Assembly (NCBI GenBank): GCA_026129405.1
Contig: JAHCID010000007.1
Span: forward strand, 62,001 to 126,000
Origin: a bacterium
GTDB lineage: Bacteria > Desulfobacterota > Binatia > DP-6
Direction: 5' to 3'
Length of the DNA: 64,000 nucleotides
Part shown: positions 53,752-62,585 of the stretch, in pieces
Layout of the letters: every line of letters starts with the position of its first letter
How positions within the stretch are numbered: position 1 is the first letter of the stretch
Notes under the pieces: model-generated
Databases searched by the model: none
Told to the model about the DNA's origin: nothing
Seen by the model: the letters and a program-made list of their open reading frames with translations, nothing else
Translations under genes and position numbers: made by a program

Positions 53752-54918
53752 ATGTCGCATGGCATGGCAGACGGCATGCTTGTAAGCATCCGTGAGACGC
53801 AGCCGGCGCCGGCGCGCGAGCGGCTGCTCTACCTCGACAACCTGCGCACGTTCCTCACCGCGCTCGTGATCTGCCACCACGCGGCCATCGCCGCGGGCGC
53901 GACCGGCGGCTGGTACTGGGCGCTGCCCGCCCCGCCGGACAGCGAGTCCGCCCTGCTCCTCACCGTCTTCACCGCCGTGAACCAGGCCTTCTTCATGAGC
54001 CTCTTCTTCGCGATCTCGGCGTACGTGACGCCCGCCTCGTACGACGCCAAGGGTGCGGCGGCGTTCCTGCGCGACCGCTTCGCGCGGCTCGGCATCCCCC
54101 TCGTCGTCTACTTCTTCGTGCTGAATCCGATTCTCTCGTGGCTCATCGTCCGGCTGCGCGACGGCGATGCGGCCGGCCTCGTCGCGTTCGTGAGCCGCGA
54201 CTACGGCCACCTCGTCGGTCCCGGGCCGCTCTGGTTCGTGCTGGCACTGCTCGTCTTCGGCTCGGCCTACGCGGCCGCACGCGTCGCCTCCGGCCACCCC
54301 CGGGAGGTCACGGGGACACACCCGTTCCCGTCGGACCGCACGATCCTCGGCTTCGTCGTCGGCATCGGCCTCACCGCCTTCCTCGTCCGCTTCGTCTTCC
54401 CGACCGGCTGGGACGTCCTCGGGCTCCAGCTGGGCTACTTCCCGCTCTACGTCGCCTTCTTCACCTTCGGACTCCGGGCGCACGCGAACCGCTGGCTCGA
54501 CGGGCTGGACCGCCCGTTCGTCGCGTGCTGGGGACGGCGCGCGCGCTGGGCGATGCCGCTCTTGCTCGCGACGCCGTTCGTCGGCGGCATCGGTCAGGTG
54601 AACGGCGGCCCGCACCTGGCGGCGCTGCTCTACGCGATGTGGGAGCCGTGGATCTGCGTCGGCATGAGCGCCTGGCTGCTGGTCCTCTTCCGCGAGCGCT
54701 GGGCGACGCAGGGGCGGCTGGCGCGCCGCCTGTCGCGCGGCGCGTACACCGCGTACATCGTCCACCCGTTCTTCGTCGTCGCCGGCACCGCGCTCGTCGC
54801 GCTGCTGCCGCCCCAGCCCCTGCTCCGCTTCGTCGTGCTGTGCGCCCTGGCGGTGCCCGCGACCTTCGCGGTCGCCGACGGCATCCGCCGGCTGCCGGGG
54901 CTGTCGCGCATCCTGTGA
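53752..54918 (+). CDS. Membrane acyltransferase 3 family (OpgC-like)
   Basis: 388 residues from ATG 53752 (53776 also possible), about ten transmembrane segments. RLLYLDNLRTFLTALVICHH has the conserved Arg and His of acyltransferase 3 proteins; PLWFVLALLVFGS, SAYIVHPFFVVA-like end. It O-acylates a surface glycan or glucan. 89-base gap after the transpeptidase with no clear promoter. Confidence 0.85.
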   Translation: MSHGMADGMLVSIRETQPAPARERLLYLDNLRTFLTALVICHHAAIAAGATGGWYWALPAPPDSESALLLTVFTAVNQAFFMSLFFAISAYVTPASYDAKGAAAFLRDRFARLGIPLVVYFFVLNPILSWLIVRLRDGDAAGLVAFVSRDYGHLVGPGPLWFVLALLVFGSAYAAARVASGHPREVTGTHPFPSDRTILGFVVGIGLTAFLVRFVFPTGWDVLGLQLGYFPLYVAFFTFGLRAHANRWLDGLDRPFVACWGRRARWAMPLLLATPFVGGIGQVNGGPHLAALLYAMWEPWICVGMSAWLLVLFRERWATQGRLARRLSRGAYTAYIVHPFFVVAGTALVALLPPQPLLRFVVLCALAVPATFAVADGIRRLPGLSRIL

Positions 54919-54996
54919 CGTCGCACCGGGCGGTGCCGGATACCATCGGCGGCGAAGTAGGCCGCTGGAGCGCGTCGGCGAGGCGGCCAACGCGGT

Positions 54997-55025
54997 GTGA
55001 CACCGCGAGCCGAAGCGACTATGCT
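54997..55025 (+). promoter_or_regulatory. Leaderless promoter of small-protein/nucleotidyltransferase module
   Basis: GTGACA at 54997-55002, 17-base spacer, TATGCT at 55020-55025, six bases (GACGTG), ATG at 55032. No Shine-Dalgarno. Confidence 0.65.
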
Positions 55026-55031
55026 GACGTG

Positions 55032-55250
55032 ATGTCGAGCGACCGCTCGCGCTGGCCGGTCCGTCGCTACCGCCTCGGGGCAGAGCCCGAGGACGTGCTC
55101 GAGACCACGACGCCAGCGCAGCGCATCGCCATGATGTGGCCACTCGCGCGCGAGGCTTGGCTGCTGTCGGGGCGGCCGCTTCCCATCTACGATCGCAGCT
55201 CGATCCCGACGCGACTCTACCGTCGTGGCGAGCGCCCACCTGAGGAATGA
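55032..55250 (+). CDS. Small Trp-rich protein upstream of nucleotidyltransferase (72 aa)
   Basis: 72 residues: Arg/Trp-rich start (SRWPVRRYRLGAEPEDVLE), a conserved-looking TTPAQRIAMMWPLAREAWLL and RRGERPPEE at the end. I recall similar small proteins preceding nucleotidyltransferases in other bacteria, but no family name is sure. ATGA overlap with the next gene strongly suggests a partner, perhaps antitoxin-like. A toxin role cannot be excluded. Confidence 0.75.
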   Translation: MSSDRSRWPVRRYRLGAEPEDVLETTTPAQRIAMMWPLAREAWLLSGRPLPIYDRSSIPTRLYRRGERPPEE

Positions 55251-55708
55251 CCTCGCTCGCCGATCTGAACGACGACTTCCGCGACCTGCTGCTCGCGCTG
55301 GTCGCCGAGGGCGTCGAGTTCGTGATCGTCGGCGCCTATGCGCTCGCGCTGCACGGCGTGCCGCGATTCACCGGCGATCTGGACGTCTTCGTGCGACCGG
55401 GCGAGCAGAATTCCGCCCGGCTGTGGTCGGCGTTGACGCGGTTCGGTGCTCCGCTGCAGGCGGCCGGCATTTCGCCGCGCGACTTCGCGACGCCCGGTCT
55501 CGTCTACCAGATCGGTCTTCCGCCCCGTCGCATCGACCTGCTGACCGAGATCAGCGGCGTGACGTTCGACGACGCCTGGGCTACGCGCGAGCCGGCGACG
55601 ATCGATGGGCATCGCGTCGACTTCATCGGTCGGGATGCCTTGGTGCGGAACAAGCTCGCCGCAGGAAGGCCGAAGGACCTGGCCGACGCCGGACGCTTGA
55701 AGCGCTGA
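55247..55708 (+). CDS. Minimal nucleotidyltransferase (MNT/AbiEii-like)
   Basis: 153 residues. The polymerase-beta-type site is GAYALALHG ... DLDVFV (Asp 44 and 46) with the third acid in RRIDLLTE (Asp 97). Minimal nucleotidyltransferases transfer NMP to RNA or protein and often form toxin-antitoxin pairs. Overlaps the 72-residue gene by 4 bases. Its partner is not a HEPN protein, judged by sequence. Function open. Confidence 0.82.
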   Translation: MTSLADLNDDFRDLLLALVAEGVEFVIVGAYALALHGVPRFTGDLDVFVRPGEQNSARLWSALTRFGAPLQAAGISPRDFATPGLVYQIGLPPRRIDLLTEISGVTFDDAWATREPATIDGHRVDFIGRDALVRNKLAAGRPKDLADAGRLKR

Positions 55709-55785
55709 CCGCCGGCGCGCTGCCGTCGCCCGTGCCGTGGCCGGCGGCGGCGCGCGGCGCGCCGGGTCGGTGCCCGCGACGGAGC

Positions 55786-56865
55786 TCAGCGCGTCAGCAC
55801 GAGCGTGCCCGTGATGGGCGTGCCGCCGGCGGGCGTCAGGCGCACGCCGACCTGGAGGCTGCCGTTCTTCTTCACGAGCCGCTTCGCCTTGCGCTTCAGC
55901 TTCACGCGCAGCGTGGCGGTGGCGCCCGGGGCGAGGTCGTACTTCACCTTGCCGTAGCGCGGCGTGCCGCCCGCGCGCGCCGGCGCGCTCGCGATGGCGG
56001 CGAGCCCGAGCAGCTCGAGCCGCCCGCGGCACGCGGCGTCGCCGTTGCAGACGAGGTCGACCAGCGCGCGCGGGCCGCTCACCGGCGCGTTGGTCGCGCG
56101 CAGCGCAGGGCCGGCCGCACCGCCACCGCCACCGCCACCACCGCCGCCGGCGGTGCAGGCGCCCGGCCCGCCGCCGAAGCCGGCGGGGCACCAGGTCCAC
56201 TGCATGAGCAGCTCGACGCCGGGGATGCCCTCCTCGCGACGGCCGCCGCCGACGTCGTTCGGGATCGCCCCGAGGCGCGGGTAGAAGATGCCGGCGTTCA
56301 CCGAGCCGGGGGTGGTCAGATCGAACGCGTTGACGCGGCCGGGGACGAACAACGGCAGGGTGCCGGTGCCGGCGGCGGCGCTGATGCCGACGAGGTCGAC
56401 GGCGAAGATGCCGTCGATGGTGTTGCGCTGCACGGGCAGGTCGACGGCGAAGGTCTCGACCGAGTTCGGCGTCGGCTGCACCGGCGCCGTCTCGCCGACG
56501 AAGAAGCAGCACTGCGACTCGGCGCCGAAGCCCGGCGTCGAGAGCTGGCGGAAGATCGCGAAGCGGATCGGCGCCACCGGCGCCGGGCCGGAGCGGATCG
56601 TGACGCTGGTGATGCGCCCGTCGCCGGGCACCGAGCTGAAGCGCGGGTCGTTCGCGACGCCGAACACGCCCGCCTGCCGCCAGGTGCAGTCCGCCACCCC
56701 GGAGGACACCAGCGCGTACGCGCCCGACGGATCGGCGATGGTCGGGTAGAGGGCGCAGTCGATGGAGACGTTCGGCGCCGTGGCGAGCGAGCTGCCGAAG
56801 GTCTGGCTCTGGGCGGCGGCGAGACCGGCGGACGCGAGGACGACGAGGAGCGCGCGGACGAACAT
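55786..56865 (-). CDS. Secreted protein with Gly10 linker
   Basis: 359 residues: signal peptide (RALLVVLASAGLAAA), an exported beta-rich domain with Cys pairs (CCFFV, CPAGF), a run of ten glycines near 255-264, then a C-terminal module with KVKLKRKAKRLVKKNGSLQV, a conserved Lys-rich beta domain seen in secreted proteins. Surface or matrix role inferred. No specific family. Confidence 0.7.
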   Translation of the reverse strand: MFVRALLVVLASAGLAAAQSQTFGSSLATAPNVSIDCALYPTIADPSGAYALVSSGVADCTWRQAGVFGVANDPRFSSVPGDGRITSVTIRSGPAPVAPIRFAIFRQLSTPGFGAESQCCFFVGETAPVQPTPNSVETFAVDLPVQRNTIDGIFAVDLVGISAAAGTGTLPLFVPGRVNAFDLTTPGSVNAGIFYPRLGAIPNDVGGGRREEGIPGVELLMQWTWCPAGFGGGPGACTAGGGGGGGGGGAAGPALRATNAPVSGPRALVDLVCNGDAACRGRLELLGLAAIASAPARAGGTPRYGKVKYDLAPGATATLRVKLKRKAKRLVKKNGSLQVGVRLTPAGGTPITGTLVLTR

Positions 56866-56984
56866 CGCCGCCCATGTCGCCGCACGTCCGCGTGGGTTGC
56901 AATGGACGCGGCCTACGTCGGAATGCGTATCCCGCATGCTCCGGCATCTGCGGATGCGCATGCGAGGGCGATCGAGATCGGCGA

Positions 56985-58100
56985 CTACCGTGGCGCCGGC
57001 GGGACGGCCGCCAGGACGACCTCCTCGCCGGTCCGCGCCGCCTCGTACACGCGCTCCGCGAGGTGCTGCGCGGCGAGCCCCTCGTGCAGCGTCGGCGCCA
57101 CCGGGCGGCCGGCGAGGAGCGCGTCGACGAAGGCGAGATCCTGGACGAGATACGAGACCCCGTAGATCGGCCGCAGCGCCTCGGGGGCGTCGGGGTGATG
57201 GGCGAGGAAGCGCCGCAGGACCTCGTCGGCGGCGAGGCGCGTCTCCGCGTCGTCGCCGCGCTGCATGACGACGTCGCCGTGCATGTCGGCCTCGCTGGCG
57301 ACGAACGCCCGGCGGCAGAAGACCTCGAGCCGGCGGTTCGACGGGCGCTGGAGCATGTCGTGCCAGATCGACACCAGCTGGGCGCGCAGGCCGCTCGTGA
57401 AGGTCACGTCGACCGCGACGTAGTCCTCGATGCCGGGGACGCCGGCGCGGTTCTGCTCCCAGGCGCGCAGGCGCGCGATCGGGCCGAACATCCAGGTGAG
57501 GAGATCGAGGTCGTGGACGCCGTGCTCGATCAGCGTGCCGCCGGCCGACTGCGTGCGATCGCCGCGCCAGCCCGTGGCGTGGAGGCCGCGGACCGGGAAC
57601 ACCTGGTCGTCGCGGAAGACGACCGCCACGGGCTCTCCGGCCTCGGGCTCGCACAGGAGATCGCGCATCACGGTGTAGACGGCGGAGAAGCGCAGCACGA
57701 GCCCGATCTGGGCCTGCACGCCCGCGCGGTCGATCGCCGCGACCATGCCGTCGCCCTCGGCGGCGCTCATGCCGAGCGGCTTCTCGCAGAAGAGGTGCAG
57801 ACCCCGCGCCGCCGCGGCGTGGACGATCGCAGCGTGCGACACCGTCGGCGTGCAGACGAAGACCGCGTCGAGATCGGTCTCCTTCACGAGCGTCAGGCCG
57901 TCGTCGAACTGGCGCGCGAACCCGTAGGTCGCCGCGAGCAGCCGGCGGCGCTCGGGAACCCGATCGGCGACGGCCACCAGCTCGACCGGACGGCCGGCCG
58001 CCGCGATCTGCACGAGCATCGCCGAATGGACGGTGCCCATGACCCCGCCTCCGACGATGCCGACGCGCAAGCGGGCCAATGGAGCGGAGGGAGCAGGCAC
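56985..58100 (-). CDS. Gfo/Idh/MocA-family oxidoreductase
   Basis: 371 residues from GTG 58100, set by a TACAAG element six bases upstream (58112-58107); GTG 58136 is in frame but unsupported. Rossmann RVGIVGGGVMGTVH, FCEKPLGMS (catalytic EKP) and SIWHDML in the C-terminal domain are intact. NAD(P)-dependent sugar or cyclitol dehydrogenase. Confidence 0.88.
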   Translation of the reverse strand: MPAPSAPLARLRVGIVGGGVMGTVHSAMLVQIAAAGRPVELVAVADRVPERRRLLAATYGFARQFDDGLTLVKETDLDAVFVCTPTVSHAAIVHAAAARGLHLFCEKPLGMSAAEGDGMVAAIDRAGVQAQIGLVLRFSAVYTVMRDLLCEPEAGEPVAVVFRDDQVFPVRGLHATGWRGDRTQSAGGTLIEHGVHDLDLLTWMFGPIARLRAWEQNRAGVPGIEDYVAVDVTFTSGLRAQLVSIWHDMLQRPSNRRLEVFCRRAFVASEADMHGDVVMQRGDDAETRLAADEVLRRFLAHHPDAPEALRPIYGVSYLVQDLAFVDALLAGRPVAPTLHEGLAAQHLAERVYEAARTGEEVVLAAVPPAPR

Positions 58101-58106
58101 GGGCGT

Positions 58107-58135
58107 CTTGTAGCGGGGGCGCGTCCCCGGCGCCA
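58107..58135 (-). promoter_or_regulatory. Leaderless promoter of Gfo/Idh/MocA gene
   Basis: Minus strand TGGCGC (58135-58130), 17-base spacer, TACAAG (58112-58107), six bases to GTG 58100. The -35 is weak. Confidence 0.5.
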
Positions 58136-58195
58136 CGCGGGAGCCCTCTTCCGCCGGCGGCGCGCCCCGGCTACGGTCCGCGCCCGAGGTGCCGC

Positions 58196-59188
58196 ATGCG
58201 CACGCGTGATCTGCTGACCCTCCCCATCACGGGCCATCCCGGCGTGGCCGCGCTCTTCGCCAAGGCGCACTCGGCCGACTGGGACTTCGAGCACGACGTC
58301 GACTGGACGCTCGCGATCGCGCCCGACGACCCGCTGGTCGGAACCGGCTGGGCGGCGTTCGGCAGGACGCCGACCTTCCAGGCCCTCCCCGACGGCGCCA
58401 AGAGCCGCGCCACGCGGCGCGCGCTCGGGCGCATGCTGAACATCCTCCAGGTCGGCGAGAGCGTCGCCCAGAACGTCTGCGCCGCGCTGGTGCTCGGGCT
58501 GCGGGAGGAGGACTACCGCAACCACGCCGCCGCGCAGGCGATGGACGAGGCCCGGCACCACCTCGCCTATCGCCGCTTCATCGAGAAGATGGGCGAGGAG
58601 CTGGAGCCCATCGACGCCGGCACCGAGGCGATGTTCGACGCCCTGCTCGCCGCGCACGATCCGCTCGAGCTGATCGCCACCGAGCAGTTCTTCCTCGAGA
58701 GCTTCGCCATGAACATCTTCGAGGGCATCGCGCGCGACGCGACGCACCCGCTGCTGCGCCGCATCCTCGAGCTGATCACCCGCGACGAGAGCCGCCACAT
58801 GGGCTTCGGCGTCCTCTACGTCGCCGAGTGGATGCGCACGCATCCGCTCGAGGCGCACGTCGCCTTCGCGCGCACCTGGCTCGGGCAGATCCTGGGCACG
58901 CTGCTCGACCGCCCCGGCCCGATCATGCTCGCCCGCGTCGTGCGTCGGCTGCAGGAGGCGGGCGTCGCCGACGCCGAGCGGCTGGCACCGGACATGCTGC
59001 ACGAGCAGGAGGCGATCAACGCGGCCGACGTCGAGGACATCGCCTCGGGTCGTCGCGTGCCGCACGTCCTGAAGAGCGCGCGGCGGGCGGGGCTGCTGGA
59101 AGCCGACGTGCTCGAGGCGCTGGAGCTGACGGCACACCCGCTGCTCCAGGGCGTGCTGCGTGGCGCCCACGACGTCGCCGACGTCTGA
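58196..59188 (+). CDS. Ferritin-like di-iron protein
   Basis: 330 residues. Glu 88, DEARH 117-121, Glu 168 (ESFAMN) and DESRH 197-201 form the di-iron site; the HDVDWTL start is shared with the protein at 1-855. GAGG five bases before the ATG. It stands alone and converges on the ammonium transporter. Oxidase or desaturase-like reaction, substrate unknown. Confidence 0.85.
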   Translation: MRTRDLLTLPITGHPGVAALFAKAHSADWDFEHDVDWTLAIAPDDPLVGTGWAAFGRTPTFQALPDGAKSRATRRALGRMLNILQVGESVAQNVCAALVLGLREEDYRNHAAAQAMDEARHHLAYRRFIEKMGEELEPIDAGTEAMFDALLAAHDPLELIATEQFFLESFAMNIFEGIARDATHPLLRRILELITRDESRHMGFGVLYVAEWMRTHPLEAHVAFARTWLGQILGTLLDRPGPIMLARVVRRLQEAGVADAERLAPDMLHEQEAINAADVEDIASGRRVPHVLKSARRAGLLEADVLEALELTAHPLLQGVLRGAHDVADV

Positions 59189-59210
59189 GACCGCCCCCCT
59201 GGACGCAGGA

Positions 59211-59251
59211 AGGCCGCCGCCGCCGACCGGGCAGGTCGACGACGGCGGCCT
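59211..59251. terminator. Long hairpin between convergent di-iron and ammonium-transporter genes
   Basis: AGGCCGCCG/CGGCGGCCT (9 bp) encloses a second stem CGACC/GGTCG. Centred in a 90-base convergent gap; likely bidirectional terminator. No T tract. Confidence 0.55.
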
Positions 59252-59278
59252 CCGCCGCGCCAGGAGACGAGGACCGTG

Positions 59279-60694
59279 TCAGCTCGCCGTCGTGTGCACC
59301 GGCTTGGCGGTGGGCGCCGAATGGAACCCCGCCCCGCCGAGCTCCGGCACGACGACCGAGCCGCCGGCGAAGCCGTAGGCGCTCTCGCTGTGCTGCGACA
59401 GGTCGAGCCCCTCGACCTCGTCCTCTTCGGCCGCCCTCAGCGTGCCGAACACCGCCGTCAGCGCGAGCAGGATGATGGCGGTGACCGCCGGCGCGAACAC
59501 CGCCGCGAAGGCGACGCCCTTCAGCTGGACCATGACCTGCTGCGCGTTGGTCTCGATCCCCGAGCCCAAGCTCACCGCGAAGATGCCGGAGCCGATCGCG
59601 CCCCAGGCTCCGCCGAGCCCGTGGACGCCGAAGACGTCGAGCGAGTCGTCGTAGCCGAGGGCCGGCTTGAGGATGCCGCAGGCGACGTAGGAGATCACCG
59701 CCACGCCGAAGCCGAGCAGCATGGCGCCACCGGGGGCGACGTTGCCGCAGGCGGGGGTGATCGCCACCAGGCCGGCGACCGCCGCGGTCGCGGCGCCGAG
59801 GGCGGTCGGCTTGCCGTGATGCAGATACTCGATGACCGCCCAGGCGAGCACCGCCGCCGACGCGCATGTGCTGGTGTTGACGAACGCCATTGCGGCGAGC
59901 GGGGTCGCGCCCAGGGCGCTGCCAGCGTTGAAGCCGAACCAGCCCATCCACAGGAGGCCGGCGCCCACGAGACAGAGCACCAGGCTGTGCGGCGGCATCG
60001 GCTCCTTGCCGAAGCCCCGGCGCTTGCCGAGCCAGACCGCGCAGACGAGCGCCGAGAAGCCGCTCGACATGTGGACGACCAGGCCGCCCGCGAAGTCGAT
60101 CGCGCCCGACTGGAGGATCCAGCCCTCACCGCCCCAGACCATGTGGGCCAGCGGGCAGTACACGGCGACCAGCCACACGACGATGAAGGCGATCCAGGCG
60201 CTGAACTTCATGCGCTCGGCCACCGCGCCGAGGATCAGCGCCGGCGTGATGATCGCGAACATTCCCTGGAACATCAGGAACGCCAGCTCGGGGATGTTCC
60301 GGCCCGCGCCGTTCTCGACCGCCGAGTCCATCGTGACGCCGGCGAGCATCACCTTCGAGAAATCGCCGAAGAACGCGTTGCCGTCGCCGAAGGCGAAGCT
60401 GTAGCCGAACGCGATCCACACCACGCCGACGAGACCCGCGGAAATGAAGCACTGCATGAAGACGTTGAGGACGTTCTTCGCCCGCACCAGGCCGCCGTAG
60501 AACAGCGCCAGGCCTGGGAGCGTCATCATGAGGACCAGCGCCGCCGAGCAGAGAACCCAGGCGGTGTCGCCCGAGTCGAAGACCGGCGCCGCCTCCTCGG
60601 CGCCCGCGGACACGGCTCCGAGCGCCAGTAGCGCTGCGGCTACCGACGCGACCTTGGACCACTTCGGATGATGCGGATGGATTCGCTCGAGCAT
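59279..60694 (-). CDS. amt: Ammonium transporter
   Basis: 471 residues from ATG 60694 with GGGAGGG upstream. A signal peptide (VASVAAALLALGAVSAGA) precedes 11 membrane segments: DTAWVLCSAALVLMMTLPGL, the IDFAGGLVVHMSSG motif and GVHGLGGAWGAIGSGIF with the two pore His residues. No glnK neighbours it, which is unusual. The 255-base upstream gap holds no gene and no convincing sigma-54 site. Confidence 0.94.
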   Translation of the reverse strand: MLERIHPHHPKWSKVASVAAALLALGAVSAGAEEAAPVFDSGDTAWVLCSAALVLMMTLPGLALFYGGLVRAKNVLNVFMQCFISAGLVGVVWIAFGYSFAFGDGNAFFGDFSKVMLAGVTMDSAVENGAGRNIPELAFLMFQGMFAIITPALILGAVAERMKFSAWIAFIVVWLVAVYCPLAHMVWGGEGWILQSGAIDFAGGLVVHMSSGFSALVCAVWLGKRRGFGKEPMPPHSLVLCLVGAGLLWMGWFGFNAGSALGATPLAAMAFVNTSTCASAAVLAWAVIEYLHHGKPTALGAATAAVAGLVAITPACGNVAPGGAMLLGFGVAVISYVACGILKPALGYDDSLDVFGVHGLGGAWGAIGSGIFAVSLGSGIETNAQQVMVQLKGVAFAAVFAPAVTAIILLALTAVFGTLRAAEEDEVEGLDLSQHSESAYGFAGGSVVVPELGGAGFHSAPTAKPVHTTAS

Positions 60695-60949
60695 GGACAG
60701 CCCTCCCGTATTGCCGCCAATCCTGGCGTTTGGCTTCGCGCCGTTGGCCCCCAGCAGCAACGGCGGTGCCAGCGATGCGGGAGCGCCGCCCGTTCGGGCT
60801 AAGCACTCATTTCCGCTGCCAGAAGGTTGCGCGGCGGTGACGGGCGCCCGGCCGGACCGGGGTCTGGCTGCACGCGATGTGGGCGCGGGCCTGCCTACGG
60901 AAGCAGCGCCCCGGTGCGCATCGGCCGAGGCGTCGGCGAGGACGCCCCC

Positions 60950-62572
60950 TCAGCGCACGCCCGGCGCTTCGTAGCCGGTCTCGGCGACGTACTCGGCGTA
61001 CCCGCCGCCGTACTGCCGCGGCCCGCCCTCGCCGCCCAGCTCGAGCACGCGGTTCGACAGCGCGCGCAGCACGGCACGGTCGTGCGAGACGAAGATCATC
61101 GTGCCCTCGAAGTCGGCGAGCGCCTCGACCAGCATCTCCTGGGTGGCGAGGTCGAGATGGTTCGTAGGCTCGTCGAGGACGAGGAAGTTCGGCGGGTCGA
61201 AGAGCATGCGCGCCATCACCAGACGGGCACGCTCGCCGCCCGAGAGCACCCGGCCCGGCTTGTCGACGTCGTCGCCCGAGAAGCCGAACGCCCCCGCGAG
61301 GCCGCGCAGCGCGCCGAGCGACGCCTTCGGGTGCGCGTCCTGCAGGGCGTCCAGCACCGTGCGGCGCGGATCCAGGATCTCCATCGCGTGCTGCGCGAAG
61401 TAGCCGACCTTGACGCTGGCGCCGAGCGCCACGCGCCCGCCGTCGGGCTCGGCCTCGCCGGCGATCATGCGCAGCAGCGTGCTCTTCCCCGCTCCGTTGA
61501 CGCCCATGACGCACCAGCGCTCGCGGCGGCGGACGAGGAAGTCGAAGCCGTCGTAGATGCGCCGCGCCCCGAAGCCCTTCACTACGCCGTCGAGCTTCAC
61601 GACGTCGTCGCCCGAGCGCGGCGGGGTCGGAAAGTCGAAGCGCACCACCTGGCGGCGGCGGGGCGGCTCGACCTTCTCGATCTTCTCGAGCTTCTTCGCG
61701 CGCGACTGCACCTGGGCGGCGTGGCTAGCGCGGGCCTTGAAGCGGGCGATGAACGCCTCTTCCTTCGCCAGCATGGCCTGCTGGCGCTCGTACTGCGCCT
61801 GGGCCTGCGCCTCGGCGACCTGGCGCTGGCGCTCGTAGAAGTCGTAGTCGCCCGTGTAGGTGGTCAGCTCGCCGCCGTCGATCTCGACGATCTTGCCGAC
61901 GATGCGGTTCATGAACTCGCGGTCGTGCGAGGTCATGACCACGGCGCCCTCGAAGTCCTGGAGGAAGCGCTCGAGCCAGAGGATCGACTCGATGTCGAGG
62001 TGGTTCGTGGGCTCGTCGAGCAGGAGCGCGTCCGGCTTCATGAGCAGGAGCCGCGCCAGCGCCGCGCGCATCTTCCAGCCCCCGGACAGCTCGCCGACGT
62101 CACGCGCGATCACCTCGGGCGCGAAGCCGAGGCCGGTCAGGATCTCCTGCGCGCGCGCCTCGAGGCCGTAGCCGTCGAGCTCGTCGAAGCGCGCCTGGAC
62201 GTCGCCGAAGCGGGCGACGAGCCGCTCGAGGTCGTCGGCCCGCGCCGGGTCGGCCATGGCGTTCTCGAGCTCGTGCAGCTCGTGCGCGACCTGCGAGACC
62301 TCCCCCGCCCCGGCCATGGACTCCTCGAGCACGCTGCGGCCGCCCATCTCGCCGACCGTCTGCGAGAAGTAGCCGACGACGACCCGCTTCTCCGTGAGGA
62401 CGCTCCCCGAATCGGGCTCCTCCTCGCCGACGATCATGCGGAAGATCGTCGACTTGCCGGCCCCGTTCGGACCGACGAGGCCGATCTTCTCGCCGCGGAA
62501 GACGGCCATCTGCGCGTCGAGGAAGAGGATGCGGCCGCCGTGCTGCTTCGAGATCGCTTCGAGACGGATCAT
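60950..62572 (-). CDS. ABC-F family ATPase
   Basis: 540 residues with two ABC domains: GPNGAGKST and GVNGAGKST Walker A, LSGGWKMRAALARLL and LSGGERARLVMARML signatures, two LLLDEPTNHLD-type Walker B, and a linker with KARASHAAQVQSRAKKLEKI. No membrane segment. Translation factor-like, acting on ribosomes. Follows SDR by 13 bases. Confidence 0.94.
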   Translation of the reverse strand: MIRLEAISKQHGGRILFLDAQMAVFRGEKIGLVGPNGAGKSTIFRMIVGEEEPDSGSVLTEKRVVVGYFSQTVGEMGGRSVLEESMAGAGEVSQVAHELHELENAMADPARADDLERLVARFGDVQARFDELDGYGLEARAQEILTGLGFAPEVIARDVGELSGGWKMRAALARLLLMKPDALLLDEPTNHLDIESILWLERFLQDFEGAVVMTSHDREFMNRIVGKIVEIDGGELTTYTGDYDFYERQRQVAEAQAQAQYERQQAMLAKEEAFIARFKARASHAAQVQSRAKKLEKIEKVEPPRRRQVVRFDFPTPPRSGDDVVKLDGVVKGFGARRIYDGFDFLVRRRERWCVMGVNGAGKSTLLRMIAGEAEPDGGRVALGASVKVGYFAQHAMEILDPRRTVLDALQDAHPKASLGALRGLAGAFGFSGDDVDKPGRVLSGGERARLVMARMLFDPPNFLVLDEPTNHLDLATQEMLVEALADFEGTMIFVSHDRAVLRALSNRVLELGGEGGPRQYGGGYAEYVAETGYEAPGVR

Positions 62573-62585
62573 GGGGGCGCGGACC

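Noticed and set aside
60695-60949. Sigma-54 promoter for the ammonium transporter
   Set aside because: A TGGCAG is present on the minus strand, but the GC at the -12 position with the required 10-base distance is missing.
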